Positions 9,886 to 20,683 of a stretch of 64,000 bases of DNA are shown one piece after another. The notes under the pieces were generated by a model. That model worked only from the letters and a program-made list of their open reading frames with translations, had not been told where the DNA came from and made no database searches. This DNA is from Hahella sp. CCB-MM4 (GTDB taxonomy: Bacteria > Pseudomonadota > Gammaproteobacteria > Pseudomonadales > Oleiphilaceae), in assembly GCF_002260525.1 (NCBI RefSeq), contig NZ_MRYI01000013.1:124001-188000 (forward strand), in the 5' to 3' direction. Both the position numbers and the translations under genes were made by a program. Every line of letters begins with the position of its first letter. Within the stretch, counting starts at the first letter, position 1.

Positions 9886-9939
9886 CCTCTATCCCACTTC
9901 TAACCTCTATCCCACTTCTGACCTCTATCCCACTTCTGA
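9886..9939. repeat. 18-bp tandem repeat, 3 copies
   Basis: The unit CCTCTATCCCACTTCTRA repeats at 9886, 9904 and 9922 with one variable base; degenerate copies flank it on both sides (about 9850-9885 and 9940-9950). It sits between the amidase and the convergent glyoxalase-like gene. Confidence 0.85.
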
Positions 9940-9969
9940 CCTTTTATCTAAAGACAGCTCTTTCACCAA

Positions 9970-10608
9970 TTAGAGATCTTTAACAAATGGGTTGGAACGC
10001 CTTTCCTGTCCAAATGTCGACATGGGGCCATGACCCGGCACGAAGGACACATCATCCCCTAATGGCCAGAGCTTGCTTCTGATGGAATGAATCAGGGTGT
10101 CGTAATCTCCACGAGGAAAATCGGTACGACCGATAGAACCGTTAAACAAGACATCGCCCACCAGCGCCAGCTTGGCTCCCGGATGGAAAAACACCACATG
10201 ACCAGGGGTGTGTCCCGGACAGTGATAAACTTCCAGAGTTTCCTCTCCCACAGTCACCGTGTCCCCATCCTTTAACCATCGATCAGGAGTAAATGGTTTG
10301 GCCTGGGGAAACCCAAACATCGCACTCTGTTGTGGCAGAGCATCTATCCAGAATTTGTCTTCCCACTCAGGTCCTTCAATCGGCAACTCACGCTGCTCAG
10401 CCAGATCGGCCGTCGCACCCGCATGATCGATGTGGGCGTGAGTCAGAAGAATCTTTTCCAGAGTAAGATCATTGGCTTTCAACACCTCTTCAATCTTGGG
10501 GAGATCGCCTCCAGGATCGACCACGGCAGCCTGTCGGGTCTTGTCACACCAGATAACACTGCAGTTCTGCTGGAATTGGGTCACGGGAACAATTTTGTAT
10601 TGAAGCAT
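9970..10608 (-). CDS. gloC: Metallo-beta-lactamase-fold hydrolase, type II glyoxalase-like (YcbL/GloC type)
   Basis: 212 aa, matching the short YcbL-type glyoxalase II that lacks the C-terminal domain of GloB. The metal site is complete: THAHIDHAG (HxHxDH), [16 protein letters not shown] and PGHGP. The protein should hydrolyse S-lactoylglutathione or a related thioester in the cytoplasm. It is a single gene; the next minus-strand gene upstream is 235 bp away across a degenerate repeat region. Confidence 0.88.
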   Translation of the reverse strand: MLQYKIVPVTQFQQNCSVIWCDKTRQAAVVDPGGDLPKIEEVLKANDLTLEKILLTHAHIDHAGATADLAEQRELPIEGPEWEDKFWIDALPQQSAMFGFPQAKPFTPDRWLKDGDTVTVGEETLEVYHCPGHTPGHVVFFHPGAKLALVGDVLFNGSIGRTDFPRGDYDTLIHSIRSKLWPLGDDVSFVPGHGPMSTFGQERRSNPFVKDL

Positions 10609-10689
10609 AAATACTCAATCAGCGGATGAATGAACACTTGGGCCGGCCACCTGAATTCAGAGTTTCCACATTGGGACGGAAGCAGACGA

Positions 10690-10810
10690 CGATGAGATAG
10701 TATATGAAGATCTAATAGTATATGAAGAACAAGCAGTAGATGAAGCGTAAATAGTAGATGAAACCGGAGGATAGAATATGAGGCAGTAAGATCGAATATA
10801 AAGCAGAGGA
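10690..10810. repeat. Degenerate purine-rich repeat region
   Basis: The segment has repeated variants of ATAGTATATGAAG and AGTAGATGAA (for example near 10696, 10717, 10732 and 10752) with drifting spacing. It lies between the HPt-REC-GGDEF-EAL gene and gloC and has no open frame of note. Confidence 0.5.
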
Positions 10811-10843
10811 ATGGAATAACAACTATCCCGGAACAAGTGCCGG

Positions 10844-13330
10844 TTAGCGCGTCAGTTTTGAACTCCCATGCAGATTTTCGATGTATTGGGATTCAAAAGC
10901 GTCGGCCGGCATGGGACGGGAGATGTAGAAGCCCTGTACGAGATCGCATTTACGCTCCCTCATCATCTGCATCTGCTCTTCATTTTCCACCCCTTCTGCC
11001 AGTAACTTTAGACCAAGAGCGTGCCCCATTTCGATAATGGCTGTGACAATTGCCAAGTCATCTTCATCATGAGGAAGGTCACGGATAAACGACCGGTCTA
11101 TCTTGATCATGTCGACAGGATAGCGCTTCAGTGAAGCCATATTGGAAAAGCCCGTACCAAAGTCGTCCACCGCCACACGAACCCCCAGCTTCCGCAACCG
11201 ATTGAGCTTATTAACCGCCGTGTCGATATCATGGGCAAGAGCACTCTCAGTGATTTCCAGCTCCAACAACCCTCCGTCCACGTCATATTCATTCAGCAGT
11301 TCAGCAATCTGTTCCACAAACTCGGGAGCGGCAAACTGGCGCGGGGACACGTTCACTGCCAGTGGAATGGCACGGCTGAAGCTCGACAAACATTTAGCCA
11401 GATAGCGTATAGAGGAACGCAGCACATATTCCCCGAGCCTCTCAATGAGCCCATGGCTTTCCGCCACGGGAATAAATTCACAGGGCGGCACCAACCCCCT
11501 ACGGGGATGCTCCCACCTGATCAGCACCTCGGCGCCGACGATATCATTGTTATCCAGCCTGACCTGAGGCTGGAAGACCAGATGAAATTCATCATTCTGC
11601 AGCGCTTTTCGTAAGTCACTGGCCAGGGTAACGCGCGCAATTAATTCAGATTCCATGCGCGATTCGAAAATCACATAGTCGTTCTTACCGGATCCCTTGG
11701 CACGGAACAAGGCGGTATCCGCCTGCTTAAACAGGGTTTTACTGTCAATTGCACGCATATGGGCCGAATAAGGCGCCACGCCGATACTGAAGCTTAACTT
11801 GACTTCATCTGCCCCGACCACAAACGGGAGGTCGCATAGTTCCAGCAGGCGTTCTGAATAATGAACCACCTGATGAGGACCGGTCATCGACTTGAAGAGA
11901 ATGGCAAATTCGTCTCCGCCAGGACGACTGACAATACAGCTGTGCGGCAACGAAGACTCCAGACGCTTGGCCATATCCACCAGCAACTGATCCCCCAACT
12001 CATGGCCGTAGGCATCATTCACCTGCTGGAAGTTATCAATATCCACCAGGAACAATGCCATATGCTTGCGCACGCCTTCCCGGACATTGCGCATCGCCAG
12101 TTTCAAGCGGCTCTCCAGCTGCATTTTATTGGGCAGACCGGTCAGTGCATCATGCTGCTCCTTAAAGGAAATTTCCTTAACCAGTTCACTGACATACTGG
12201 TTTACCATTCGGGCCCGTTTCAGGCGGGCCAGCAGATTGGTACGCAAACGCCAGGGTTCGATAGGCTTGTTAATGTAATCGTCACCGGCCAGGCGAATGG
12301 CTTCCAATTGAATATCTTCGCTGCTGTCCGCCGATAAGAACACGATTGGAATATTGGCGTACCGGACCTGCTGGCGGATGACCTGCCCAAGTTCAAGGCC
12401 GCTGCAAACCGGCATGTGCAAATCCAACACCACCAGTTCCGGCCGGAATGACTCAAGCACTTCCAGGGTTCGCTGGGGCTCCGTCAGTCCGTAGACTTTG
12501 ACACCTGCTTCTTCGAGGTTCAGGCGGTAAATGTTGATCAGATCCTCATCGTCATCCACCAACAGAATACGATAAGGATCTGAGGGCTGTTCCTCGATAA
12601 TTTCGTGCAGACATGAAATCATCGTGGTCTGGTTGACCGGCTTGGTCAGGTAGGCACGTACCCCCGCGCGCACCGCCATCAACCGTGTATTGAATTCGGA
12701 CCGGCTCGATACGATCACCACAGGCACATTGGCATCATTAAACAGGCGCATATCCTCGCAGACGCGGAGTTCAGCAGATACGTCTTCAGGTAGTATCACG
12801 TCCATAATCACCAAACGAGGTCTTTGCTTTAGAAAGCGTTCCCGCATTTCGGCAAGAGAGCGGAACATGCAGACATCATAACCGTGACTATGCAGGGCCT
12901 GATGAAACCACTCCCCCATGGCCGGGTCATCTTCCACCACGTACACGAGGTATTCTGTATCTTTCCGGAAGTGCCGGTCAGCTCCTCCGTAGTCACCCTC
13001 AACCGGTTGGGCCAGACATTTAAGTAGTTTCTGTTTTAAAGGAAGAAGCGCTTCGGGATCGCTCCGGTACTCGGTGATATCCATATCCCTGATGGACCGG
13101 TCAAGTTCCAGTGCCACACTGGAAATATCAGGAAATCCGAACGTCCTGCCGGAACCTGCCAGACGATGCAGCAGGTGCAACAGCTCACTAAGCGCTGTTT
13201 CCCCAACGGCAACAGTGGGAGGGATTTTCGATTGCTGCCAGAACAATTCCAGCTGTTCAGCCTTTTGTTCCAACTGAGCCTGGTACCGGGCCCGAATCGA
13301 GGACAATTTTTCTTTAACTACTTCATCCAT
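10844..13330 (-). CDS. HPt - REC - REC - GGDEF - EAL regulator of cyclic-di-GMP
   Basis: 828 aa from the ATG at 13330, which follows AGGAAGG by seven bases; an in-frame TTG nine codons upstream is less likely. Order of domains: HPt-like (His55 in HRLAGSGRTFG), receiver 1 (phospho-Asp177 in VIMDV), receiver 2 (Asp303 in VVLDLHMP), GGDEF (motif intact at about 471-475, no RxxD inhibitory site upstream) and EAL (Glu601 in EVLIRW, with VDDFGTGF and IKID). Both output domains look potentially active. It is last in a minus-strand signalling block after the hybrid kinase, membrane protein and lone receiver, so it is a likely end point of that phosphorelay (inference). Confidence 0.92.
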   Translation of the reverse strand: MDEVVKEKLSSIRARYQAQLEQKAEQLELFWQQSKIPPTVAVGETALSELLHLLHRLAGSGRTFGFPDISSVALELDRSIRDMDITEYRSDPEALLPLKQKLLKCLAQPVEGDYGGADRHFRKDTEYLVYVVEDDPAMGEWFHQALHSHGYDVCMFRSLAEMRERFLKQRPRLVIMDVILPEDVSAELRVCEDMRLFNDANVPVVIVSSRSEFNTRLMAVRAGVRAYLTKPVNQTTMISCLHEIIEEQPSDPYRILLVDDDEDLINIYRLNLEEAGVKVYGLTEPQRTLEVLESFRPELVVLDLHMPVCSGLELGQVIRQQVRYANIPIVFLSADSSEDIQLEAIRLAGDDYINKPIEPWRLRTNLLARLKRARMVNQYVSELVKEISFKEQHDALTGLPNKMQLESRLKLAMRNVREGVRKHMALFLVDIDNFQQVNDAYGHELGDQLLVDMAKRLESSLPHSCIVSRPGGDEFAILFKSMTGPHQVVHYSERLLELCDLPFVVGADEVKLSFSIGVAPYSAHMRAIDSKTLFKQADTALFRAKGSGKNDYVIFESRMESELIARVTLASDLRKALQNDEFHLVFQPQVRLDNNDIVGAEVLIRWEHPRRGLVPPCEFIPVAESHGLIERLGEYVLRSSIRYLAKCLSSFSRAIPLAVNVSPRQFAAPEFVEQIAELLNEYDVDGGLLELEITESALAHDIDTAVNKLNRLRKLGVRVAVDDFGTGFSNMASLKRYPVDMIKIDRSFIRDLPHDEDDLAIVTAIIEMGHALGLKLLAEGVENEEQMQMMRERKCDLVQGFYISRPMPADAFESQYIENLHGSSKLTR

Positions 13331-13502
13331 TCCTGTGCCTTCCTGCCTTGGTGGCAAAAAGCCTTATCTATCCATCAACCATCAACGCAACATCTGTTTT
13401 AGGGCCCTCTGACATATCATCAGACCCTACCTCCTTCAGGTTAAATTTTCCTTGGCATGGGACAATTTCGGGCACACCTTTCCCGAAACACTTCCTATCC
13501 CG

Positions 13503-13895
13503 TTAATCTTTATGTGCCTTAGCCCAAAGACCGCGAACCTCATCCGATAACGTCATAGGGTCAAATGGCTTGGGGATCACTCCGATAGCTCCGAGTTGAA
13601 CAAACTCATCTATCTCTGATTTCTGCACTTTCGCCGTCATGAAGGCGACCGGTATATCCTGACATAACGGGTCCTGACGCAGAGCTTCCATCGTGGAGGG
13701 ACCATCCATCTCCGGCATCATGACATCCATCAGAATCAGGTCAGGTTTTTCCACGGGAATGATATCCAGCGCCTCTTTACCCGAACTGCATAAAATCACG
13801 TTGAACCCTCCTATAGATTCCAGCGCCATCTGGGCGATAGCCTGTATATCGGGTTCGTCTTCCACGTAAACGATTTTCTGAATCGGTGGTGTCAT
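13503..13895 (-). CDS. Single-domain response regulator (CheY-like receiver)
   Basis: 130 aa, a stand-alone receiver: acidic pocket VEDEPD at 11-16, phospho-acceptor Asp57 in LILMDVMMPEMDG, switch Thr in MTAKV and Lys in IPKPFDP. There is no output domain, so it should act by protein contact or as a phosphate shuttle. It sits between the membrane protein upstream (101 bp) and the HPt-REC-GGDEF-EAL gene downstream (172 bp), which carries the HPt domain such a shuttle would need. Confidence 0.92.
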   Translation of the reverse strand: MTPPIQKIVYVEDEPDIQAIAQMALESIGGFNVILCSSGKEALDIIPVEKPDLILMDVMMPEMDGPSTMEALRQDPLCQDIPVAFMTAKVQKSEIDEFVQLGAIGVIPKPFDPMTLSDEVRGLWAKAHKD

Positions 13896-13910
13896 TACGC
13901 CATTAGTCCC

Positions 13911-13962
13911 TTCACACTTCCTACCTTCTCACTTTCTCACTTTCTACCTTCACACTTCCTAC
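13911..13962. repeat. Pyrimidine-rich imperfect repeat
   Basis: The 14-mer TTCACACTTCCTAC occurs at 13911-13924 and 13949-13962 with degenerate TTCTCACTTTC copies between. It lies just upstream of the lone receiver gene on the minus strand. Confidence 0.6.
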
Positions 13963-13996
13963 AAAGTGTAGACCTGTATCGTCAATAGGTGAAATA

Positions 13997-14530
13997 TCAG
14001 GCACCTGGATGACGCAACAGGTGATTAGTAGATGTCACCGCACCGGAATAAGCCATGATGCCTGCGATCAGCAGTACCGGTTGCACAAACATCACAAAGC
14101 GGGGCGCATCCGCACTCAACAAAACCAGAATACTCAGCATCAGACTCGGCACCAACACCACAAATACTGTCCCGGCCACCAGAAACACCAGCCGTTCACG
14201 GTACCTGGACATCCTCGCATCCGAGATCAAACCCAGGATAAATTTCACCAGCGCCAGGCCCGCCAGAATGGCAGCAGCCACAGATAAATCATATCCCAGC
14301 AGAAAGCCCTGTATCCCATGCTGCCATGCCTTGAATAATCCGATGACGGTAAACGGCATGAGTACAAACAGGATGTCCGCATAACTGCCAAGTAACACAT
14401 TAATGTCACGCTCTTCACGGGCTATAGAATCATCGCGACGATCACTGGCTGCGGCCCTGTCACTGGAGTTGGAATTGGAAATCGCATCGTCGCTATTGGC
14501 CGCCTGGGGGCCGGTGTTAAATGCATTCAT
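13997..14530 (-). CDS. Small four-helix membrane protein of unknown function
   Basis: 177 aa with about 50 polar, Ser/Asn/Asp-rich N-terminal residues, then four hydrophobic segments (roughly 50-70, 82-107, 115-140 and 146-168). I recognise no family. Its ATG overlaps the TGA stop of the upstream hybrid kinase (ATGA at 14530-14527), and AGGAGG precedes it, so it is very probably translationally coupled to the kinase. This suggests a partner or accessory membrane subunit of that sensor. Confidence 0.8.
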   Translation of the reverse strand: MNAFNTGPQAANSDDAISNSNSSDRAAASDRRDDSIAREERDINVLLGSYADILFVLMPFTVIGLFKAWQHGIQGFLLGYDLSVAAAILAGLALVKFILGLISDARMSRYRERLVFLVAGTVFVVLVPSLMLSILVLLSADAPRFVMFVQPVLLIAGIMAYSGAVTSTNHLLRHPGA

Positions 14531-17500
14531 ACTTTCGCCTCCTGTTCCTGGGCAAAAACCTTAATGACATCCTGCAGCGCAAGATCGGTCTGATAAAACA
14601 TTCGTTCCAAATGGGTGGGCACCACCTTACCGGTTTCCAGGGCCTGCTCCAGTTCCTCAGCCTTCTCAGCCAGTATCTTCGCCCCGAGTGATGCTGCAGC
14701 TCCTTTCAGGCTGTGACTTTTGCGATGCGCCTGTTCAAAGTCCCCCTGATCATAGGCATCCACGATCTCATCAACCGCCTGGGAAAAATCCACACAGAAT
14801 CGATGTTGCATTTGAGTCAACATCCGACAATCGGGAAAGTGTTGCCGGGCTATAGCAAAGTTTACTGGTTGCGTAACGGTTTCATGGTACTCGGAATCAA
14901 GGTGATCGGATTTATGCTTATGTTCTACACCTTCAGAGTTTTCAATTGGAACATCATCTTCGTCGTATTCGGAGGCATCTTCAGGATGCTCCAGCCAACG
15001 CGCCAGAGTGGAATAAAGCGACGCCTGCACCACCGGCTTACTGATATAGTCGTTCATACCCGCATTCAGGCATTTCTGGCGATCACCTTTCATGGCATTG
15101 GCTGTCATGGCAATGATGGGTAATTCCTTCAATCCCAACTGGGATCGAATATGCCGAGTGGCTTCAAACCCATCCATGACCGGCATCTGCACGTCCATCA
15201 GGACCGCATCAAACCGACCTGCGCCTTCGCGCAATACTTTGAGTGCTTCCTCGCCATTTTGAGCAATGCAGACTTCTACTGCCGCCTGACTTAAATACTC
15301 TAGCGCAATTTCCTGATTGAACGGTGTATCCTCGACCAGCAGAACACAGCGGCCATTTAACAAGGCAATATTGGCACTGTCACTCTGTTCCCCGTCCGTC
15401 TTGCTGGCAGTGGTCACATGACCAAATATCTTCTGCAGCGTGTGCAGCATAATGCTCGGAGTCACCGGCTTGATCAGGGTTGCGAAGCCATGACCTTCGG
15501 CTTCCTCGATCAGGTGCTCTTCACTGCTGAGAGCCATCATCACCAGCGGAATGTCAGACATATATGGAATGGACTGGACCATCAAGGCAGCATCCACACT
15601 CCGCATCGCGGAAAGCTGGCGATCCACCAGAACCACATCAAAATCAGGACCTTTGATCACCGTCTCAAGCGTGTTCCTGAGGTTATAGTCCGGCAATAAT
15701 ACCGTCGTCTGACACCCGAACGATGACAGAATTTCCACGGTAACATCCCGGCCAATATCCTTGTCATCCAACAGGAGAACCCGAATGCCCTGCAAATCCC
15801 TGACTTCATAGATACCGGCGGTATCGGCGGAGTAGAGTTCAAACCAGGCGGTAAACGTAAAGGTACTCCCCCGGTCCTCCTCACTCTCCACCCAGATTTC
15901 GCCCCCCATCATTTCCACCAGCTGCTTACTGATGGTGAGGCCCAGACCAGTCCCGCCGAATTTTCTGGTGGTCGAGCCATCAGCCTGGGTAAATGGGGTA
16001 AACAGCTTGGCGATCTGCTCTTTGGTGATGCCGATACCGGTATCGGATACCTGGAATTGCAGACAGAGACGGCTTTCCATCTGCTGCACTTCCTTGATTT
16101 TGACAACGATCTCGCCTTCGGACGTGAACTTGATGGCGTTGTTGGTCAGGTTAACCAGGATCTGCCCCAACCTTAGCGGGTCCCCCCGCAAGTGAGTGGG
16201 AGTATCCTTACTGAGCAGTACAGACAGCTCCAAACCTTTGTCCGCCATCTTGTGAGACAACAAATCCACCAGATCATTAATGACGTCATTCAAGTTAAAA
16301 CGTACATGCTCCAGATCCAGTTTGCCGGCTTCAATTTTAGAGAAATCCAGAATGTCGTTAATAATGCCCAACAGGGACCTTGAAGAGGTTTCAATCTTGG
16401 ACAGGTAACCGCGTTGTTTGTCATCCAGGCTGGTTTTGAGAGCTAAACCGGAAAATCCGATGATGGCGTTCATCGGGGTCCGGATCTCGTGACTCATATT
16501 GGCCAGAAACTCACTCTTGGCAGAAGCCGACGCTTCCGCCGCCTCCCGCTCACGCAAGGCCTTTTCTTTATCCTTACGCTCGGTAATGTCGGTGAGGGTC
16601 CCCTCAAAATAAGGTTCCGATCCGTCGTTATCCAGAACCAGATGAGCAGAACTGGTGCCCCAGAATACTGAGCCGTCTTTACGTACCAACTGGCACTCAA
16701 AGTTAACCACCCGCTTGTGCTTCAACATGATCACTTCAAATTTTTTACGATCCTCAGGGTCCAGATAACATTGCTCACCGATATTGGCCACGGAATCGAT
16801 CAGATCCTGCTGGCTTTCATACCCGAGAATTGCCAGCAAAGATGGATTGGCTGACAGAAAACGACCATCCAACGAGCATTGAAATATGCCTTCACTGGCG
16901 TTGGACCATAGCCGCCGGAACTTATGCAGGCTCCCCTGGGAACGCTGATTGGCTTCAAGCGCTTCCTGCTGGGCGGAAAGCGCCCGGCTTTTAGCCAATT
17001 CCATTTCCCGCTTCTGGGTATTGATTCGATCCGCCAATGCCAGAGACAGAAGCAAAACGTTGCCCACACTTCCCAGCTGAGAACCATGTCCTGCCCAGAT
17101 CCCCAGGTCAAAAGCCCCGTAGGTATACGCCATAGTAATCAGCACCCCCACCACATAGGTGCTCCAGGCAAAAACGTAGTAACGCGCGGGTCGATGCCCT
17201 TTGCGCCATACAAGAATCCCCAGTATGCAAAGGATGAGCGCACAAACCGCCGTCAGATAGAGATTCATTTCAATCGCCGTTGCGTAATCGGCAATCGGCG
17301 TCATGATGGCAAACCAGATAGCAGCCGCAATCATCAGTTTGATGCAGAGGTCGGCCAGCGGAGCACGATCACGGGTCTGGAGAAACTGCCGACAAAACAG
17401 AAAGAGGAATACCCAGGTGACTGAAATACTCAGCGGCAACAGTAAACTATTGAATTTCAGGTTACTGAAAAGCTCCAACGACCAGGGAATGCCATCCAGG

Positions 17501-18222
17501 CTTGCCTGAGCCAGCAGATAAAGACCAATAGCCACCACATAATAAAGATAGGCTGAGTCCCGAATCGAAAAATATATCAACAGGTTATAAAGCAGCATGA
17601 CCGACATGGCGGCATAAAAAGCTGCCAGAAAAAGAACATCGGACACCAGATGATGCTTATAGTAAGTATCGGAGAACAGAAAGAACTGCAGGTTTTCTGA
17701 GCTGTCGGTGTCCACGCGAATCCATACGTCAGTACTCTCGGACGGTGACAGCCTGAGGGGCGTCGTAATGCGGGGAAGATCAATACCATTGTTGGCAAAC
17801 GGGCGGTGATCGCCAAGAGCTCTATGCTCAAGAGAGCCATTCGGCAGACGCCAGTATACATCGACCTGATCCAACAACGGATAGGCAGCCTCCAGCCACC
17901 AGATTGAATCGGATTTGACGGAAGCATCTGTGTTTAAAGTGAAATTGACCCAGAAAACCGAGGGTGAAAATCCACGGGTCAGCCCATTGACAGAGGCGGG
18001 CTCCAAGCGCTCAGCATACCTGCCGGCCAGCAGGTCATCGACATCAAGAGAACCGTCCCGGTCTTCCAGAATCAGGACATCTCTCAGCTCGACGCTATCA
18101 CTGGAGTCCCGCAGCAATACCCTACCCTGGGTTTCGGCATATGCATTGAGTGCGCTGGACAGCAGAATCAGCAGGGCTGTCAGGGCGAAGCCTAAGCTCC
18201 CTTCAGGTGATCTCCTCAACAC
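14527..18222 (-). CDS. 7TMR-DISM hybrid sensor histidine kinase (PAS-HisKA-HATPase-REC-REC-HPt)
   Basis: 1231 aa. After a signal peptide (1-29) comes a periplasmic 7TMR-DISMED2-type domain (about 35-185), seven helices (195-400), a coiled segment, a PAS domain (435-550), HisKA (phospho-His578 in [12 protein letters not shown]), an HATPase ([22 protein letters not shown]), a degenerate first receiver (acceptor Asp867 in LVDRQLS), a canonical second receiver (Asp1010 in [11 protein letters not shown]) and HPt (His1170 in [12 protein letters not shown]). The layout parallels BarA-type phosphorelay kinases with a carbohydrate-binding-like sensor. The start is a GTG at 18222 close to GAGGAG; TTG at 18219 is an alternative. 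The gene overlaps the next by four bases. Confidence 0.93.
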   Translation of the reverse strand: MLRRSPEGSLGFALTALLILLSSALNAYAETQGRVLLRDSSDSVELRDVLILEDRDGSLDVDDLLAGRYAERLEPASVNGLTRGFSPSVFWVNFTLNTDASVKSDSIWWLEAAYPLLDQVDVYWRLPNGSLEHRALGDHRPFANNGIDLPRITTPLRLSPSESTDVWIRVDTDSSENLQFFLFSDTYYKHHLVSDVLFLAAFYAAMSVMLLYNLLIYFSIRDSAYLYYVVAIGLYLLAQASLDGIPWSLELFSNLKFNSLLLPLSISVTWVFLFLFCRQFLQTRDRAPLADLCIKLMIAAAIWFAIMTPIADYATAIEMNLYLTAVCALILCILGILVWRKGHRPARYYVFAWSTYVVGVLITMAYTYGAFDLGIWAGHGSQLGSVGNVLLLSLALADRINTQKREMELAKSRALSAQQEALEANQRSQGSLHKFRRLWSNASEGIFQCSLDGRFLSANPSLLAILGYESQQDLIDSVANIGEQCYLDPEDRKKFEVIMLKHKRVVNFECQLVRKDGSVFWGTSSAHLVLDNDGSEPYFEGTLTDITERKDKEKALREREAAEASASAKSEFLANMSHEIRTPMNAIIGFSGLALKTSLDDKQRGYLSKIETSSRSLLGIINDILDFSKIEAGKLDLEHVRFNLNDVINDLVDLLSHKMADKGLELSVLLSKDTPTHLRGDPLRLGQILVNLTNNAIKFTSEGEIVVKIKEVQQMESRLCLQFQVSDTGIGITKEQIAKLFTPFTQADGSTTRKFGGTGLGLTISKQLVEMMGGEIWVESEEDRGSTFTFTAWFELYSADTAGIYEVRDLQGIRVLLLDDKDIGRDVTVEILSSFGCQTTVLLPDYNLRNTLETVIKGPDFDVVLVDRQLSAMRSVDAALMVQSIPYMSDIPLVMMALSSEEHLIEEAEGHGFATLIKPVTPSIMLHTLQKIFGHVTTASKTDGEQSDSANIALLNGRCVLLVEDTPFNQEIALEYLSQAAVEVCIAQNGEEALKVLREGAGRFDAVLMDVQMPVMDGFEATRHIRSQLGLKELPIIAMTANAMKGDRQKCLNAGMNDYISKPVVQASLYSTLARWLEHPEDASEYDEDDVPIENSEGVEHKHKSDHLDSEYHETVTQPVNFAIARQHFPDCRMLTQMQHRFCVDFSQAVDEIVDAYDQGDFEQAHRKSHSLKGAAASLGAKILAEKAEELEQALETGKVVPTHLERMFYQTDLALQDVIKVFAQEQEAKV

Positions 18223-18592
18223 GGCTCCTCTTTGTCCTTTTTCTGCCGGTCTTTATCGTTACCTGCTTGGTGACCTTCATCAGTATAGATGATGTACAGC
18301 CCGGAATTAGTATCCAAGCATCGCGGTGTTGAGGATTTTTGTATCGAAACCGCTTATTTGACAGTGCGTCATCATTGATCAGAAAACAACCAAACACACT
18401 CCTCCACAAAGCCCCCACAGGATGTTACAGAAATGCTACCGACTCGGCTGGCGTGATTGGGGTATAGACAGCTAGGCTTTGAATACAGATTCATAACTTT
18501 TACACCATCATTCTTTAACGCTATCAAGCTTTAACACACTCAACCTTTAATACACTCAACCTTTAATACACTCAACTATTAACACAATAACA
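18223..18592. other. Divergent intergenic region between hybrid kinase and diguanylate cyclase
   Basis: 370 bp with no credible gene. It must hold both promoters and contains the 16-bp tandem repeat at 18529-18576. Confidence 0.5.
18529..18576. repeat. 16-bp tandem repeat, 3 copies
   Basis: CTTTAAYACACTCAAC at 18529, 18545 and 18561, with a further decayed copy running towards the start codon of the diguanylate cyclase at 18593. Its position in the 5' leader means copy number could alter expression. Confidence 0.85.
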
Positions 18593-20680
18593 ATGAGATC
18601 ACGGGCTACTCTCAGTTTTGGCCACCGAACCGCAAGCTGTTTCCACCTCACGGCCGGCATGCTGTTATGCTGGCTAATGCTGGTTGATATCCAGGCCTTT
18701 GCTGCAGAGCCTGATTCAGCCGCAACGCAGCCCACCTCTACAGTGGTAACGACCTCTGCCGCAAGGCTACCCATTTCTACCGAAAGAGATGTTTATAACC
18801 TCGCCCCCTATGTGAGCTACTACGAAGACAAGGACAGCCGGCTGAGTTTTTATGACATATTCCTGCAAAAGGTATCACCTCACTGGATAACCCAGGACAA
18901 CGAAACCCTCTCCTTCGGCTATAGTGATGCCACCTACTGGCTGGTCGTGGATCTGGAAAATATTGATATCAATGACAGTGAATGGTTTCTGGAAGTCGGC
19001 TATCCGGTATTGGATGAAGTGGATATCTTCATTACTGAAGGCGTACATCTGCTCCAGCAGTTCAACTCAGGGGACAACCTGACCTACAACTCACGTTTGT
19101 ATCCCCACAGAAATTTTGTATTCCCACTCAATCTCCAGAGTGGCCAGCCGCTGAAGATTTATCTTCGGGTCAGATCAGAGACCTCCATACAAGTTCCCCT
19201 GAAGCTGTATAGTCCCACGGCATTCCACACACTGGACAACAAAGCAACCTTCGTCGAAGGAATTTACTACGGCTTCATGCTGATCATGGCGCTGTACAAT
19301 CTGTTCCTGTATTTCTCCATCAAGCAATCCAGATACCTGTACTATGTGGCGTTTATCTGCTGCTTTTCCATGTTCCAGCTATCTCTCAGCGGTTTTGCCT
19401 ATCAGTACCTGTGGCCGGAATCAGTGCGCTGGAATCAGTTGTCATTACCCGTGTTCCTCGGCACTACACTGTTTTTCATGGCGATGTTCGTCAATCGTTT
19501 CCTGAATCTCCCGGAGCACAAACCCTGGGCCGGTCGACTGTTGATTTCCGGGGCCATACTTGCCCTCGCAGGAGCCTTGCTAAGCACGACGATCAGCTAC
19601 CGCTCCATGATCTTGTTCATGATCGCTATTTCAATGGTGAACATCACTCTGGCGCTGATCCTGGGTATCCAGCGCTCGATGGAAAAAGATCGTGCGGCAC
19701 AGTATTTCACGCTTGCCTGGTTCTCTTCCCTGATGGGCGCCATTATTCTGGCCCTGAATAAAATCCATCTGATCCCCCGAAATTTTGCTACCGAGAATGC
19801 ATTGCAAATTGGTACGGCAATCGAAGTGGTGTTGATTTCATTTGCCCTGGGAGAGTATGTCGCCCAACAACGTCGGGCGAGAGCCCAGGCCCAGCAGGAA
19901 TCCATGCGTATGGAGGTTCTGGCTCGAATGGCACAAGAAGATGCGCTGGCGGCGGAGAAAAAGTACAGCGCACAGCTGGAAGTCCAGGTCAATGAACGCA
20001 CCAATGAACTGCAGAAAACTCTCCATCTGCTGGAGAAAGCCAATCATAGCCTGGAAAAACAGAGCCACGTTGATGAGTTGACCAATGTTTTTAACCGCCG
20101 CTACTTCAATCAGCGTTATGAAATGGAGGTAAAACGAGCCGCAAGGGATGGAACGCCATTATCTCTGATCATGATTGATATCGACCATTTCAAACGACTC
20201 AATGATAACTACGGTCACCTGTTTGGTGACCTTTGCCTGCGACATGTGGCCTTGATTCTGGAAAAGGGCAAACACCGTCCCGGTGATACGGTCGCCCGTT
20301 ATGGTGGCGAAGAGTTCGTCATGCTATTGCCTGTCACCCCATTGGAAGGCGCCATGATTGTCGCGGAGCGAATTCGAGGATGGGTGGAACATGCCAGAGC
20401 ACCGCACCCGGACGATGTACCTCATTCATCTAACACAAATGCAAATTATGCAGATGCATTTACTACAAATGCTTTTAATACAAGCAGTATTCATCCGAAC
20501 AGTATCGAACCGAACATCACGATCAGCCTCGGCGTGGCCACTTTGCAGCCGGAATCACAGGCGTCCGGCAACCAATTGTTGCAATTGGCTGATGAGGCCC
20601 TCTACATGGCCAAGGAAAACGGCAGAAACCAGGTATGCTCTGCCGATTCAAAAAACTTTGAAAATACCGTCAGGAATTAG
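18593..20680 (+). CDS. 7TMR-DISM diguanylate cyclase
   Basis: 695 aa: signal peptide (1-38), DISMED2-type periplasmic domain (about 60-210), seven helices (220-420), a coiled coil (425-490) and a C-terminal GGDEF domain. The active-site motif is GGEEF (571-575), and RPGD five residues upstream is a complete RxxD inhibitory site, so a feedback-regulated c-di-GMP synthase is expected. Between the GGEEF half and the conserved ITISLGVATL strand there is an Asn/Thr/Ser-rich insertion of about 35 residues (602-640), unusual within this compact domain. It is divergent from a kinase with the same sensor type. Confidence 0.93.
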   Translation: MRSRATLSFGHRTASCFHLTAGMLLCWLMLVDIQAFAAEPDSAATQPTSTVVTTSAARLPISTERDVYNLAPYVSYYEDKDSRLSFYDIFLQKVSPHWITQDNETLSFGYSDATYWLVVDLENIDINDSEWFLEVGYPVLDEVDIFITEGVHLLQQFNSGDNLTYNSRLYPHRNFVFPLNLQSGQPLKIYLRVRSETSIQVPLKLYSPTAFHTLDNKATFVEGIYYGFMLIMALYNLFLYFSIKQSRYLYYVAFICCFSMFQLSLSGFAYQYLWPESVRWNQLSLPVFLGTTLFFMAMFVNRFLNLPEHKPWAGRLLISGAILALAGALLSTTISYRSMILFMIAISMVNITLALILGIQRSMEKDRAAQYFTLAWFSSLMGAIILALNKIHLIPRNFATENALQIGTAIEVVLISFALGEYVAQQRRARAQAQQESMRMEVLARMAQEDALAAEKKYSAQLEVQVNERTNELQKTLHLLEKANHSLEKQSHVDELTNVFNRRYFNQRYEMEVKRAARDGTPLSLIMIDIDHFKRLNDNYGHLFGDLCLRHVALILEKGKHRPGDTVARYGGEEFVMLLPVTPLEGAMIVAERIRGWVEHARAPHPDDVPHSSNTNANYADAFTTNAFNTSSIHPNSIEPNITISLGVATLQPESQASGNQLLQLADEALYMAKENGRNQVCSADSKNFENTVRN

Positions 20681-20683
20681 CCT

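Noticed and set aside
11861-12337. 158-codon open frame opposite the HPt-REC-REC-GGDEF-EAL gene
   Set aside because: Antisense of conserved domains, no family features, no ribosome-binding site.
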